The notes beneath the pieces were generated by a model, which did no database searches, was not told the DNA's origin, and was given only the letters and a program-made list of their open reading frames with translations. From assembly GCA_013152085.1 (NCBI GenBank), contig JAADHC010000025.1, positions 45,097-109,096 of the forward strand: a DNA stretch of 64,000 nucleotides. Direction: 5' to 3'. Positions 26,896-37,744 of the stretch are shown piece after piece. The DNA is from Chlorobiota bacterium (GTDB lineage: Bacteria; Bacteroidota; Bacteroidia; Bacteroidales; VadinHA17). How positions within the stretch are numbered: position 1 is the first letter of the stretch; every line of letters starts with the position of its first letter. The position numbers and the translations under genes were made by a program.

Positions 26896-28362
26896 ATGAA
26901 ACCAGGTAACTTTTTTCCGCTATTGCTTTTGCCGGTAATTCTTTATTTCAGTTCCTGTCAACCTGCGCGTGATATTTCTCACCCGAACATTGTATTGATA
27001 TTTATCGATGATCAGGGATATGGAGATATCGGGGTCAATGGTGCAATTGATTATAATACCCCCAATATCGACCGTCTGGCTAATGAGGGTATGCGATTCA
27101 CCAACTTTTATGCAGCCCAGGCCGTTTGCAGTGCCTCACGTGCCGGCCTGCTTACGGGCTGTTATCCCAACAGGATCGGTATTACCGGGGCACTGATGCC
27201 ATGGGCGAAAATCGGAATAGATACCGGAGAGGTAACTATAGCCGAAATGCTCAAATCGGCAGGATACACAACAGGTATGGTCGGGAAATGGCATCTTGGC
27301 CACTACAGACAATTTCTGCCCCTGCAGCACGGTTTTGACGATTACCTGGGCCTGCCCTACTCCAATGATATGTGGCCGGTAGATTATGACGGGACTCCGG
27401 TTACGGATAGCTCTTCAAAACCCTGGAAAGCAAAATATCCACCCCTGCCACTTATTGACGGAAATGAAAAAGTAGCCGAAATCAGGACCCTTGAAGATCA
27501 GAATACCCTTACCACACGGTATACCGAAAGAGCTGTTGATTTCATCACAAAGAATCATGACAAACCTTTCTTTCTGTATTTTGCCCATTCAATGGTACAC
27601 GTTCCGCTCGGCGTTTCAGACAAGTTCCGCGGAAAAAGTAAACAGGGGATGTTCGGAGATGTCATGATGGAAGTGGACTGGTCGGTAGGCGAAATACTTA
27701 AAACACTGGATAAATATCATCTTACAAAAAACACATTGGTTATTTATACCAGTGATAACGGACCGTGGCTTAATTTTGGCAATCATGCCGGCTCAACCGG
27801 CGGGCTGCGGGAAGGAAAGGGAACCAGCTGGGAAGGCGGACAACGCGAACCCTGTATTATGAAATGGCCGGGGATCATCCCCGGCGGAACGGTCTGCAAC
27901 AAAATGGCTTCCACGATTGATATTTTCCCCACACTGGCTGCCATCACCGGCTCTGCTTTACCGGATCATAAAATCGACGGTGTCAATATTTTGCCATTGA
28001 TGAAAGGAAATCCCGAAGCCAATCCCCGTGATCATTTTCTGTATTATTACCAGCGAAACAGCCTCGAAGCCGTCAGACAGGGACACTGGAAACTTGTTTT
28101 TCCACATACATATCGCTCCTATGAAGGTGTTTTGCCCGGGAATGATGGTTGGCCGGGACCTTATGCTCAAAAAGAAGCCGGTCTTGAATTGTACGACTTG
28201 CGTAGGGATCCCGGTGAAGAATATAATGTAATCGAACAATATCCGGAAGTGGTGGAAAAACTTATAAAAATAGCTGATCAGGCACGCGAAGACCTCGGAG
28301 ACGATCTGACAAATCATCCCGGAAAAAACAGACGCCCTCCGGGTAAGGTGGAAGAAAAATGA
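26896..28362 (+). CDS. Sulfatase (arylsulfatase family, Cys-type)
   Basis: Lipobox-like FSSCQP; NIVLIFIDDQGYGDIG; formylglycine motif VCSASRAGLLTG; MVGKWHLGH. Confidence 0.93.
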   Translation: MKPGNFFPLLLLPVILYFSSCQPARDISHPNIVLIFIDDQGYGDIGVNGAIDYNTPNIDRLANEGMRFTNFYAAQAVCSASRAGLLTGCYPNRIGITGALMPWAKIGIDTGEVTIAEMLKSAGYTTGMVGKWHLGHYRQFLPLQHGFDDYLGLPYSNDMWPVDYDGTPVTDSSSKPWKAKYPPLPLIDGNEKVAEIRTLEDQNTLTTRYTERAVDFITKNHDKPFFLYFAHSMVHVPLGVSDKFRGKSKQGMFGDVMMEVDWSVGEILKTLDKYHLTKNTLVIYTSDNGPWLNFGNHAGSTGGLREGKGTSWEGGQREPCIMKWPGIIPGGTVCNKMASTIDIFPTLAAITGSALPDHKIDGVNILPLMKGNPEANPRDHFLYYYQRNSLEAVRQGHWKLVFPHTYRSYEGVLPGNDGWPGPYAQKEAGLELYDLRRDPGEEYNVIEQYPEVVEKLIKIADQAREDLGDDLTNHPGKNRRPPGKVEEK

Positions 28363-28486
28363 GGTTTTTCTTTCTCTTTAAACTACATTTTTAACACTTT
28401 TTATTTTCAGATAACAAATTAGTTTATTATTTTGCATGTGATTCTTCCAGGCATGTAAGTATATAATTATTTCAGAGGAGATAAGT

Positions 28487-28867
28487 ATGGAGCCGATAGA
28501 TGTAAAAGAGACACCTAAAACGCCCATGATCCGGTATGAGCCGGAGAATAGCAAAATCGTCATTAAAGGGAAATCCATTCCTGAAGATCCAAGAGATTTC
28601 TTCGGCCCTGTTTTGAAATGGTTTGAAGATTTTACCCATGACCCCCCGGACCATACCCAGGTGGATATCAAACTGGAATATTTCAATACGAGTTCTTCAA
28701 AAACTTTCCTGCAAATATTTAAAAGACTGGAAGATTTACGAAAGAAGAACAAAGATGTTGAGATCAACTGGTATTATGAAGTAGATGATTATGATATGAA
28801 AGAATGTGGAGAAGACTACCGTACCATGCTCAACATGCCTTTCAAAATGATCGAAGTCCTCGAATAA
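28487..28867 (+). CDS. SiaC-family regulatory phosphoprotein (DUF1987)
   Basis: ETPKTPMIRYEPENSKIVIKGKSIPEDPRDFFGPVLKWFEDF...IKLEYFNTSSSKTFLQIFKRLEDL. Confidence 0.88.
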   Translation: MEPIDVKETPKTPMIRYEPENSKIVIKGKSIPEDPRDFFGPVLKWFEDFTHDPPDHTQVDIKLEYFNTSSSKTFLQIFKRLEDLRKKNKDVEINWYYEVDDYDMKECGEDYRTMLNMPFKMIEVLE

Positions 28868-28886
28868 TTTTTTTTATAAAATTGAT

Positions 28887-28917
28887 AATACCCGTTCCTA
28901 TTGAACGGGTATTTTTT
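28887..28917 (+). terminator. Intrinsic terminator after the SiaC-like gene
   Basis: Perfect 11-bp stem AATACCCGTTC-ctatt-GAACGGGTATT plus T-run. Confidence 0.85.
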
Positions 28918-29100
28918 ATAATGATCACAGACCCGGATACACATTTCCGATATCTAAATTCGATCACCATGAATTTCCTTATTTTAGTAATTACTTTTTC
29001 AGTATCCATCCCGACCATATCATACGCTGACCGGGGTATCGGGGTGCTTATACGAACATTTTTATTCCGGTACCGCATTTAGCCCGGGAATTTATTATAC

Positions 29101-29126
29101 AAAAAGCCCGTAAATCTCCGGGCTTT
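29101..29126 (-). terminator. Intrinsic terminator downstream of the tRNA gene
   Basis: On the minus strand: AAAGCCCG-gagattta-CGGGCTTT followed by TT. Confidence 0.8.
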
Positions 29127-29130
29127 GACG

Positions 29131-29204
29131 TAGCGAGAGAGGGGCTCGAACCCTCGACCTCAGGATTATGAATCCTGCGCTCTGACCAGCTGAGCTATCT
29201 CGCC
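29131..29204 (-). tRNA. tRNA-Met (anticodon CAT), no encoded CCA; elongator-like (could be Ile2, not distinguished)
   Basis: Reverse complement GGCGAGATAGCTCAGCTGGTCAGAGCGCAGGATTCATAATCCTGAGGTCGAGGGTTCGAGCCCCTCTCTCGCTA folds as a cloverleaf; loop TTCATAA; no initiator C1-A72 mismatch. Confidence 0.93.
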
Positions 29205-29604
29205 ATTTTTGCGGTGCAAATATACAATTTCCTGGATTTTTTCTATGTTTTTATATTAATCATCCGATTATATATCTTCGTCATAAGTGGCAAGGAACCG
29301 GGTTTACGGGTTTGGTGCAGCCAATCTTCGATCCTTTTTCGTATTTTTTTTCGCTCGCAGGATGCAACCGGCTGGCTCCCGGTGAATAAGCAACAGACTC
29401 ACATGAACCAGGAGCAGCCATCATAGATTTATAAAAACAAACCAGGATTATCATTGGTCCCACATCCCACATTATCAAAACTTTATAAAATACTATTATC
29501 CATAGTATCAGGATCTTCAGTCAGTTCTTTTTTCACCATTCTCAGACGTTGTGAATTCGTTTTTTTTAGTTATATTGCAATCCAACATACTCATACGACA
29601 GAAG

Positions 29605-29982
29605 ATGAAAACCAAATATGAACTGGAATATACCGTCAATACTTCCCCCAATGTTTTATTCAACAGGCTAAGTACTGCAGGTGGATTGGCTGAATGGTTT
29701 GCCGAAGATGTACATATCAAAGATAATGTTTTCACTTTTGTATGGGAAGGAAACGAACAGGAAGCCAAAATCCTGCAAAAAAAGGATCAGTCTTATATCC
29801 GGATGCATTGGTTAGATGACGAAAATCCCGACACCTATTTCGAATTCCGCCTCAACAGGGATGAATTAACCGGTGATCTGGCTTTACTGATTACAGATTT
29901 TGCAGAGGAAGATGAGAAAGATGACGCTATTGATCTTTGGAATACACAAATATCCGAACTAAAGCGCAACCTCGGACTCTGA
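29605..29982 (+). CDS. START-like / AHSA1-superfamily small protein
   Basis: MKTKYELEYTVNTSPNVLFNRLSTAGGLAEWFAEDVHIKDNVFTFVWEGNEQEA pattern; start chosen at the internal Met (29605). Confidence 0.75.
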   Translation: MKTKYELEYTVNTSPNVLFNRLSTAGGLAEWFAEDVHIKDNVFTFVWEGNEQEAKILQKKDQSYIRMHWLDDENPDTYFEFRLNRDELTGDLALLITDFAEEDEKDDAIDLWNTQISELKRNLGL

Positions 29983-30052
29983 AGTCTCATCTGAACAAGC
30001 CGGTAAAATATCTTAACTTTGTTCTCGTTTCAAAAGAAAACTGTTTCCGTAT

Positions 30053-31564
30053 ATGAAGCGCCTTCACAGGTATGTTCTTGGCTCCTTTGTCGGGCCGCTG
30101 GTCCTGACATTTTTTATTGTCATGTTCCTGATGATCATGCAATTTTTATGGCGCTATATTGACGACCTGGTAGGAAAAGGATTAACCTTTAATATACTTT
30201 CGGAACTTTTGTTTTATCTGGCAGCCAGTTTTGTACCTATGGCACTCCCGCTGGCTATTTTACTGGCAGCATTGATGTCATTCGGGAACCTGGGGGAAAA
30301 CTTTGAACTAACCGCCATGAAATCCTCAGGGGTCCCCCTCCAGAAAATTATGTTGCCGGTTTTCTACCTGATGATCCTTCTCACCGTATTTTCTTTCTAT
30401 TTTGCCAACAATATCCTGCCGATCGCCAATCTCAAATCGAGGTCTCTGTTGTGGGATATCCAGCATCAACGTCCCGAATTAAACATCAAGGAAGGTGAAT
30501 TTTATGGTGGGATTGACGGGTACAGTATCAAAATCGGTGAGAAAAACTATAAAACAAATGTGTTATACCGGGTGCTCATTTATGACCATACGAAGAAAAA
30601 AGGAAATATATCCGTCACTTATGCAGATTCGGGAAAGATGTACGTTAACCCTGATGAAACAAAACTTTTTTTCACCCTCTATCATGGCAGGTCCTATAAT
30701 GACCTCATACAGGATGAAAAGAACAAACGCAGAAGAGCTGAAAAAACGTATCCGTTTCGTGAAGATGATTTTAAGGAGCAAACCCTGATGATCAAGTTAA
30801 CGGGATTCGGTCTTAAACGTACAGATGAAAATTTGTTTAAGAACAACTATTCCATGCTGAATCTCAGCCAGCTTAAGCATACTACCGACTCACTGTTGAC
30901 CCAACTTGAACAGCGCAAAAAGATGTTTTTAAAAAGCCTGGTGAATTCACAATATTTAATATTTGTCAAGAATTTCAGGAAGATGCATGAAAATGACAGT
31001 ACCGGAAAATATGCTACAAATAAAGATAGTGCAGCTTTTGATTTATGGACGGCATACTACCGGTTAAGCTATTCTGTTAAACAAACAGTGGTAGATCAGG
31101 CTCTTGCCTATGCCCATAATACGCTGAAATATATTCAGAATAATAATACGGCATTTACCAGCAGGATAAAATATATTCGTCGTCATCAGATTGAGTGGCA
31201 TCGTAAATTTACCCTTTCGCTGGCCTGTGTGATCTTCTTCTTTATAGGGGCACCTCTCGGGGCCATTATCCGCCGGGGAGGTCTCGGCATGCCTATTGTT
31301 ATTTCGGTGGTATTTTTTGTCTTCTATTATATTATTTCCATGTCGGGAGAAAAATTTGTCCGCGAGGATGTCTGGTCTCCTTTTGCCGGAATGTGGATAT
31401 CAACCTTCATCCTGTTACCTATTGGCATTTTTCTGACTTATAAATCAACTACTGATTCGGCTATTATGAATACGGATACCTATTCTCAGATGCTTAAAAG
31501 ATTTTTTGAAAAAATCAGGATAGCCTGGTTATGGAAGCGCAGGAAAAATCACCAAAATTCATGA
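30053..31564 (+). CDS. LptF/LptG-family permease (YjgP/YjgQ)
   Basis: MKRLHRYVLGSFVGPLVLTFFIVMFLMIMQFLWRYIDDLVGKG..., FVPMALPLAILLAALMSFGNLGENFELTAMKSSGVPLQKIM, FFFIGAPLGAIIRRGGLGMP. Confidence 0.93.
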   Translation: MKRLHRYVLGSFVGPLVLTFFIVMFLMIMQFLWRYIDDLVGKGLTFNILSELLFYLAASFVPMALPLAILLAALMSFGNLGENFELTAMKSSGVPLQKIMLPVFYLMILLTVFSFYFANNILPIANLKSRSLLWDIQHQRPELNIKEGEFYGGIDGYSIKIGEKNYKTNVLYRVLIYDHTKKKGNISVTYADSGKMYVNPDETKLFFTLYHGRSYNDLIQDEKNKRRRAEKTYPFREDDFKEQTLMIKLTGFGLKRTDENLFKNNYSMLNLSQLKHTTDSLLTQLEQRKKMFLKSLVNSQYLIFVKNFRKMHENDSTGKYATNKDSAAFDLWTAYYRLSYSVKQTVVDQALAYAHNTLKYIQNNNTAFTSRIKYIRRHQIEWHRKFTLSLACVIFFFIGAPLGAIIRRGGLGMPIVISVVFFVFYYIISMSGEKFVREDVWSPFAGMWISTFILLPIGIFLTYKSTTDSAIMNTDTYSQMLKRFFEKIRIAWLWKRRKNHQNS

Positions 31565-32754
31565 AAGTCCTGGTATTGACAAATAAACCGCCATACCCGC
31601 CTATGGATGGCGGATCACTGGCTACCCTGCAAATGATCACAACCCTTGCAAACACGGGAAATGATGTATCGGTATTTTATTTAAACACTTTTAAACACCA
31701 GTACGATCCGGCAGATATTCCCGGAGAAATTGCCGTACAAATCGCATTTCATAACGCTTTCGTGGATACACGGATTAAAATCCTGCCAGCTTTATTTTCT
31801 CTCTTCAGCTTAGGAGAACCCTATACATTACGGAGATTTTACAGCCAACCCATATCAAATCAGATTTTGCTTCTGGCAAAAAAAAGGGATTATGACCTCA
31901 TCCAGTTCGAGGGGCTGGCCATGACCGTTTATCTGAATGATCTTTCCTTCCTGTCTGCAAAAAAAGTACTCCGCGCTCACAATGTTGAATCGGTAATCTG
32001 GAATAGGTTACAAATGATCCAACGTTCTCCTTTCAGGCGATTTTACCTAAAACATCTGGCTAAAAGGATAAAGGTGTACGAAAAAAAAATGATCCAAAGG
32101 TTTGATGCACTTATGCCCGTAAGCCCGATAGATGCTGCACAATTTTCATCATGGGGCTTCCACGGAAAAGTGCAGGTTGTTCCCGTTGGTATCGATCTTG
32201 AAAAATACACAGCAAACACTGAACCTCCGGAAAATGTACTTATCTTCCTTGGCGCTCTGGACTGGTTGCCTAATATTAATGGATTACAATGGTTTGTAAA
32301 GGAAATATGGCCGGAAATTCACCGCACTTTCCCGGATGTTGTTTTTCGTATTGCCGGCAGAAATCCTGATCCCGGGTTACAGTACCTGAAAAAACGATCA
32401 AACATAGCGTTTGTGGGAGAGGTCAAAGACAAAATAAAGTTTCTTCATTCGGGCAGGATTTTTATTGTACCCCTGTTTGCCGGTAGTGGCGTACGGATAA
32501 AAATTCTGGAGGCTATGGCTGCCGGATGTGCCATCATAAGTACTACGACAGGAGCAGAAGGATTGCCAATAGAAGACGGGAAACATCTGTTGCTGGCCGA
32601 TAACCGCCGGGAGTTTATTAATAAAGTAAAAAGTTTACTTTCAGATGACAAAAGAATCCGTAAAATAACCGAAAATGCTTTACTTTTAGTCCGCGATCAT
32701 TTTGATAACCGGAAGATCACACCATTAATAAAAAAATTCATAGCACAGTTGTGA
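31561..32754 (+). CDS. Glycosyltransferase (GT4-like)
   Basis: N-terminal LVLTNKPPYPPMDGGSLATLQM; VVPVGIDLEKY; IFIVPLFAGSGVRIKILEAMAAGCAIISTTTGAEGL. Confidence 0.9.
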   Translation: MKVLVLTNKPPYPPMDGGSLATLQMITTLANTGNDVSVFYLNTFKHQYDPADIPGEIAVQIAFHNAFVDTRIKILPALFSLFSLGEPYTLRRFYSQPISNQILLLAKKRDYDLIQFEGLAMTVYLNDLSFLSAKKVLRAHNVESVIWNRLQMIQRSPFRRFYLKHLAKRIKVYEKKMIQRFDALMPVSPIDAAQFSSWGFHGKVQVVPVGIDLEKYTANTEPPENVLIFLGALDWLPNINGLQWFVKEIWPEIHRTFPDVVFRIAGRNPDPGLQYLKKRSNIAFVGEVKDKIKFLHSGRIFIVPLFAGSGVRIKILEAMAAGCAIISTTTGAEGLPIEDGKHLLLADNRREFINKVKSLLSDDKRIRKITENALLLVRDHFDNRKITPLIKKFIAQL

Positions 32755-33938
32755 AGATTGTATTGATCATTGTATTCTGGGCTGCTGTTTTTGCTTTATT
32801 CCACACCTATGTCCTCTTTCCGGCAGGATTATGGCTGCGAACACGCGGTAAAAAGCTTTCCCCGCCTGACAATATATTTGCGAATCTCCAAGATCAGGTA
32901 TCTGTACTCATACCCGCTTATAATGAAGAAAAGATAATAGAAGAAAAAATACACAGCATTTACCGTTCAGATTTCCCTCCGGAAAACTTTGAGGTTCTGG
33001 TCATGTCAGATGCATCAACGGATAAAACCGATACAATCGTGAAGCGGATGACCTGCAAATATGCTAACCTGAAATTCTACAAGTCTGATGAACGCAGGGG
33101 GAAGCCCGGAATACTGAACAGGCTTGTCTCTTACGCTACCGGAAACATCCTGGTACTTACAGATGCCAACGTAATCTTTCACCGGGACACATTAAAAAAG
33201 CTGGTCCGTCATTTCAACGATCCGGAGACCGGACTTGTTGATACGCGGCTTGAGCCCGAAGGAAACCATAATAAGGGTATTGCATACGAAGAGCACCAAT
33301 ATACATCACGCGAGTTCCGGATTAAATACCGGGAAGGTATCCTGTGGGGTATGATCATGGGGCCTTCCGGAGCCTGTTATGCCATCAGAAAATCATTATT
33401 TCGTCCCGTACCGGAGAATTTTCTCGTGGATGATTTTTTTATAAACATGCATATTTTGCAATCGGGTCATAAAGCCGTCACTGATCCTGAAGCTGTGGTT
33501 TTTGAGGATGTCATCATCCGTTTTTCCGAAGCTTTCAGAAGAAAAGTAAGGATTGCTGCCGGAAACTTTCAGAATCTTTTCTTTTTCAGGAAAATGTTAT
33601 GCAACATCTTCAAACCTGCCGGATTTCTTTTCTGGTCGCATAAAGGACTCAGGTGGTCAGGCCCCCTCTTTCTGTTGATTGCATTGATCTTAAATATTTT
33701 TCTCATTTCCTGTTCACAACTTTATCGGATTACCCTGGGTGTACAAATATTCTTTATGTTTTTGATACTCCCTGACATCTTTCTCGTAAAAATCAATAAA
33801 CATGTTGTAATTTTGCGCTTTGTAACACATTTTTATCTGATGAACCTTGCCCTCCTTATTGGTATGGTTAAATTTTTTAAAGGAATTAAATCAAATGTCT
33901 GGGAACCCACACAAAGAAATATCAAAAGAGAACAGTAG
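32751..33938 (+). CDS. Glycosyltransferase family 2, membrane-associated (GTG start)
   Basis: [47 protein letters not shown] and C-terminal TM helices. Confidence 0.92.
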   Translation: MKIVLIIVFWAAVFALFHTYVLFPAGLWLRTRGKKLSPPDNIFANLQDQVSVLIPAYNEEKIIEEKIHSIYRSDFPPENFEVLVMSDASTDKTDTIVKRMTCKYANLKFYKSDERRGKPGILNRLVSYATGNILVLTDANVIFHRDTLKKLVRHFNDPETGLVDTRLEPEGNHNKGIAYEEHQYTSREFRIKYREGILWGMIMGPSGACYAIRKSLFRPVPENFLVDDFFINMHILQSGHKAVTDPEAVVFEDVIIRFSEAFRRKVRIAAGNFQNLFFFRKMLCNIFKPAGFLFWSHKGLRWSGPLFLLIALILNIFLISCSQLYRITLGVQIFFMFLILPDIFLVKINKHVVILRFVTHFYLMNLALLIGMVKFFKGIKSNVWEPTQRNIKREQ

Positions 33939-35184
33939 TTCTGCTTCCACACTGGATCGTATCGAGGAAGCGATTGAAGATATCCGGAAAGGAAGACCTG
34001 TCATTGTGGTAGATGATGAAGACAGGGAGAATGAAGGGGATTTCATTGTTGCCGCCGAACTTATCACTCCCGAGACGGTAAACTTTATGGCCACGGAGGC
34101 CAGGGGTTTGATTTGTGTAGCACTAACGGAAGAACGGTGTGAAGAACTCGAACTGGATCTGATGGTTGGTAAAAATACGGCACTTCACGAAACACAATTT
34201 ACCGTAACGGTTGACCTTAAAGGCCGGGGTGTAACTACCGGTATTTCTGCCGCCGACAGGGCGGCAACCATCAAAGCCCTGATCGATCCGGCCACCAAGC
34301 CTGCAGACCTCGCCCGTCCGGGGCATGTCTTTCCGTTAAAATCAAAATCCAGAGGAGTGTTACGCAGAGCCGGACATACTGAAGCCGGTATGGATCTTAC
34401 CCGCATGGCCGGGCTGAAAACCGGTGCTGCCCTCGTAGAGATCATGAACCCCGACGGAACGATGGCCCGTCTGCCGCAACTGAGGATCCTGGCAAAAAAA
34501 CATGGCCTGAAACTGATTTCTATCAAGGACCTGATCGCATACCGGATTCAACATGAAACCCTGATTGAACGAGGCGCAGAGGTAAAACTCCCCACACGAT
34601 GGGGAGATTTCAGACTGATACCCTATCGTCAAAAATCAAATCAACTCGAACATATTGCCCTTTTTAAAGGCTCCTGGACACCGGATGATCCTGTTCTGGT
34701 ACGCGTACATTCATCATGTGTTACCGGTGATATTTTTGGATCGTATCGTTGTGATTGCGGTGATCAGCTTCACCTGGCCATGCAAATGATCGAAAAGGAA
34801 GGCTGCGGCGTGCTCGTCTATATGAATCAGGAAGGAAGAGGTATCGGACTTTTCAATAAAATCAAAGCATACAAACTCCAGGAAGAGGGCCGCGACACCA
34901 TCCAGGCAAATATTGAACTCGGGTTTAAAGCTGATGAACGGGATTATGGAATCGGTGCCAGCATTATGCGTGATCTCGGTCTCGGAAAAATAAGATTGAT
35001 GACCAACAATCCGGTAAAAAGGGCCGGATTGGAAGGTTACGGCCTGGAAATTGTCGAAGTAGTTCCCCTTGAAGTTTCTCCCAATCCATACAACCTTCAT
35101 TATCTGGAAACAAAAAAGGAAAAAATGGGTCACCTGCTTGAGTTGGTTCATCCTGAAAAATATTCCACCCAACAAGATGACTGA
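33895..35184 (+). CDS. ribBA: Bifunctional 3,4-dihydroxy-2-butanone-4-phosphate synthase / GTP cyclohydrolase II
   Basis: [44 protein letters not shown] cyclohydrolase [52 protein letters not shown]. Start at the internal ATG 33895. Confidence 0.96.
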   Translation: MSGNPHKEISKENSSSASTLDRIEEAIEDIRKGRPVIVVDDEDRENEGDFIVAAELITPETVNFMATEARGLICVALTEERCEELELDLMVGKNTALHETQFTVTVDLKGRGVTTGISAADRAATIKALIDPATKPADLARPGHVFPLKSKSRGVLRRAGHTEAGMDLTRMAGLKTGAALVEIMNPDGTMARLPQLRILAKKHGLKLISIKDLIAYRIQHETLIERGAEVKLPTRWGDFRLIPYRQKSNQLEHIALFKGSWTPDDPVLVRVHSSCVTGDIFGSYRCDCGDQLHLAMQMIEKEGCGVLVYMNQEGRGIGLFNKIKAYKLQEEGRDTIQANIELGFKADERDYGIGASIMRDLGLGKIRLMTNNPVKRAGLEGYGLEIVEVVPLEVSPNPYNLHYLETKKEKMGHLLELVHPEKYSTQQDD

Positions 35185-36163
35185 TCCCATGAGGGAAAAA
35201 TCAGCTAAATATCCGTCCATTGTTTTTTTCGGCACTCCTGATTTCGCCGCAGGGATATTGTATTATATGATCCGTAAAGAGATTCCGGTCAGCGGGGTAG
35301 TAACCGCCCCTGATAAACCCGCCGGCAGAGGACGTAAAATTCTCAGTCCACCGGTAAAAACCCTGGCTCAACAACATGAAATACCCGTATTGCAGCCTAA
35401 AAACCTGAAAGATCCCGCATTTCTGTCAGCGCTGAAACAATGGAACCCGGAGTTGCAGGTAGTTGTTGCCTTCAGGATGCTGCCGGAATCGGTCTGGGCA
35501 CTGCCTGAACTCGGAACATTCAACCTGCACGCTTCCTTGTTGCCACAGTATCGTGGGGCTGCCCCTATACAGTGGGCACTGATCAACGGAGAAACGGTAA
35601 CGGGAGTAACTACCTTTTTTATCAGTCATGAGATTGATACCGGAAAAATCATTTTTCGCAAGGAGGTTCCCATTGCTCCTATGGATAACGCAGGAACCCT
35701 TACGGACAAGCTGATGAACAAGGGAGCCGAACTGGTCACCCGCACAATAGAGGCCATCATCACCGGCAACCTGGAACTGACCGACCAGCAAACCCTGGAT
35801 ACGGATCTTTTAAAGAAAGCCCCAAAGATTACCCGTGAAGATACCATCATCAACTGGAACCGCCGTCCCACGGAGATATGTAACCTGATCCGTGGCATGA
35901 GTCCTTCACCTGGAGCTACAACAAGTATCGTTACAGCAGAAGGGATAATATCCCGGTTAAAAATATATGATGCCTCTCCCCGGGTTAAAAATCATAATTT
36001 ACCTGTTCCCTCATTGGTTTCTGACGGAAAAACTTTTTTAGATGTCGCGGTACCAACAGGATATGTACATCTCCTGGAACTTCAACTGGAAGGAAGAAAA
36101 AAACTGCCTGTTGAGGAATTCCTGAGAGGATTCCGGCCGGAAACTGTAAAAATTAACGGCTAA
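35177..36163 (+). CDS. fmt: Methionyl-tRNA formyltransferase
   Basis: [59 protein letters not shown]. Start overlaps the ribBA stop (ATG at 35177 or 35189). Confidence 0.95.
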   Translation: MTDPMREKSAKYPSIVFFGTPDFAAGILYYMIRKEIPVSGVVTAPDKPAGRGRKILSPPVKTLAQQHEIPVLQPKNLKDPAFLSALKQWNPELQVVVAFRMLPESVWALPELGTFNLHASLLPQYRGAAPIQWALINGETVTGVTTFFISHEIDTGKIIFRKEVPIAPMDNAGTLTDKLMNKGAELVTRTIEAIITGNLELTDQQTLDTDLLKKAPKITREDTIINWNRRPTEICNLIRGMSPSPGATTSIVTAEGIISRLKIYDASPRVKNHNLPVPSLVSDGKTFLDVAVPTGYVHLLELQLEGRKKLPVEEFLRGFRPETVKING

Positions 36164-36174
36164 AAACAGTATGT

Positions 36175-37173
36175 TTATTTGCGGAGTTTGATCTGTGTGC
36201 CGGGTTCCGGCTCTTCCCCCTCCTTTATCTGGTTTAGCTCATACAAACTTTTCAGCCGGATGCCATATTTCTGTGAAATAGTGTACATGGTATCCCCTTC
36301 CATAACCATATGAGTCTTAAAACCTGCTTCAGCTTGTTTGCGTTTCGGTTGGAGATAAATGATCTGTCCCGGAACCAGAACGGCATTCTGATCCAGTTCA
36401 TTATATTTTCCCAATTCCCAGGGTAACAGGTCCAGTTCTTTTCGCAGGCTTTCCATAGTATCACCAGACCGGACAATAATATAATCAATTCTGTTATTCT
36501 GATAGACCGGATGTCCGGGATTTTTAATAGTGAATTGTTCCGGTTCGGAAAGTGCAGACGCCGGTGTTACCGACGGTTGTCCGGATTTCTTTTTCGCAGA
36601 TGGCAGTGCAGAAGTATATTTACGGTCATCCAGTTCATAGAGCCGGTTTTCCTCGATAATCTTTATTAACATCTTGTCGTAATGGGGATGCGTGGCGTAA
36701 CCGGCTTTTTTCAGTCCTTTGGCCCACCCTTTGAAATTCCGTGGATCAAGGTCAAAAAGAAAGGCATACCTGGAACCATTCGCAATAAAATCGGAATGAT
36801 CGCGAAAAGATTGCTCGGCCGAAGCATAACGCCTGAAACACTCGTGCCGTTTATCGTCATCATAAAAAATCTTCCTGCCATTCCAGCCATTATGACATTT
36901 AATCCCAAAATGATTATTCCCTTTGCGAGCCAGATAGCTGTTACCATTATCCGATTCCAGCAGAGCCTGTGCCATAGTAATACTGGCAGGAATGCCTGTA
37001 CGCTTCATTTCCTCGCGAGCCAGGCCGCTGTATCGCGCAATATATTCCTGGCGTTCCATGGCAATCACGGGCCGGGTGGCTTTACGTGAGGTCCCACACC
37101 CGCCGGAAATAAGCAGAAAAATGATAAATCCAAGGCCGGGAAAGATTTTTTTCCATGTAAAATACGTTATCAT
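36175..37173 (-). CDS. Glucosaminidase (flagellum-type muramidase-like) with two C-terminal LysM domains, lipoprotein-like
   Basis: YIARYSGLAREEMKRTGIPASITMAQALLESDNGNSYLARKGNNHFGIKCH; LysM IVRSGDTMESLRKEL and MVMEGDTMYTISQKYGIRLKSLYELNQI. Start at internal Met. Confidence 0.9.
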   Translation of the reverse strand: MITYFTWKKIFPGLGFIIFLLISGGCGTSRKATRPVIAMERQEYIARYSGLAREEMKRTGIPASITMAQALLESDNGNSYLARKGNNHFGIKCHNGWNGRKIFYDDDKRHECFRRYASAEQSFRDHSDFIANGSRYAFLFDLDPRNFKGWAKGLKKAGYATHPHYDKMLIKIIEENRLYELDDRKYTSALPSAKKKSGQPSVTPASALSEPEQFTIKNPGHPVYQNNRIDYIIVRSGDTMESLRKELDLLPWELGKYNELDQNAVLVPGQIIYLQPKRKQAEAGFKTHMVMEGDTMYTISQKYGIRLKSLYELNQIKEGEEPEPGTQIKLRK

Positions 37174-37196
37174 AAGACTACAATTTTCACAACTTC

Positions 37197-37233
37197 CAAA
37201 ATTATAACAATAACGGAATAAATTGTACATTTG
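37197..37233. promoter_or_regulatory. Divergent -7-like elements (TAATTTTG on minus, TACATTTG on plus)
   Basis: CAAAATTA at 37197-37204 reads TAATTTTG on minus; TACATTTG at 37226-37233 on plus, between divergent lysM/glucosaminidase and cdd genes. Confidence 0.45.
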
Positions 37234-37264
37234 TTATCATCTCCTTTTGCACATTTTATCGGGT

Positions 37265-37744
37265 ATGAAAGAAAAAAAGATCACCATTACCATACAGGAA
37301 TATTTACCTGAAGAAGTTTATGACAATGATAAAATTTTAATTGAAAAGGCAACGCTGGCAGCTCATAATGCTTACGCCCCTTATTCTTCATTTTGTGTTG
37401 GGGCTGCCCTCAAGCTTGATAATGGAGAAATTATTGTAGCAAATAATCAGGAGAATGCCGCTTTTCCTTCAGGAATGTGTGCCGAAAGGGTAGCGATGTA
37501 TTACGCCAATGCACGGTATCCGGATACTGCCATAGTAGCCCTGGCTATCACAGCCATAAAAGATGGTAAGGAATTGGAAACAGCTGTTTATCCCTGCGGG
37601 GCATGCCGCCAGGCACTGATTGAATCCGAAATCCGCTTTGGTAAAAAAATCAGGATGATTATGGCCGGGAGCCAAAAAGTGGAAATTACTTCATCGGTTT
37701 CCGGATTGTTACCTTTACATTTTACCGCCAGTTTTCTTAAATAA
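37265..37744 (+). CDS. cdd: Cytidine deaminase
   Basis: AYAPYSSFCVGAALKLDNGEIIVANNQENAAFPSGMCAERVAMYYA...YPCGACRQAL zinc-site motifs. Confidence 0.94.
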   Translation: MKEKKITITIQEYLPEEVYDNDKILIEKATLAAHNAYAPYSSFCVGAALKLDNGEIIVANNQENAAFPSGMCAERVAMYYANARYPDTAIVALAITAIKDGKELETAVYPCGACRQALIESEIRFGKKIRMIMAGSQKVEITSSVSGLLPLHFTASFLK

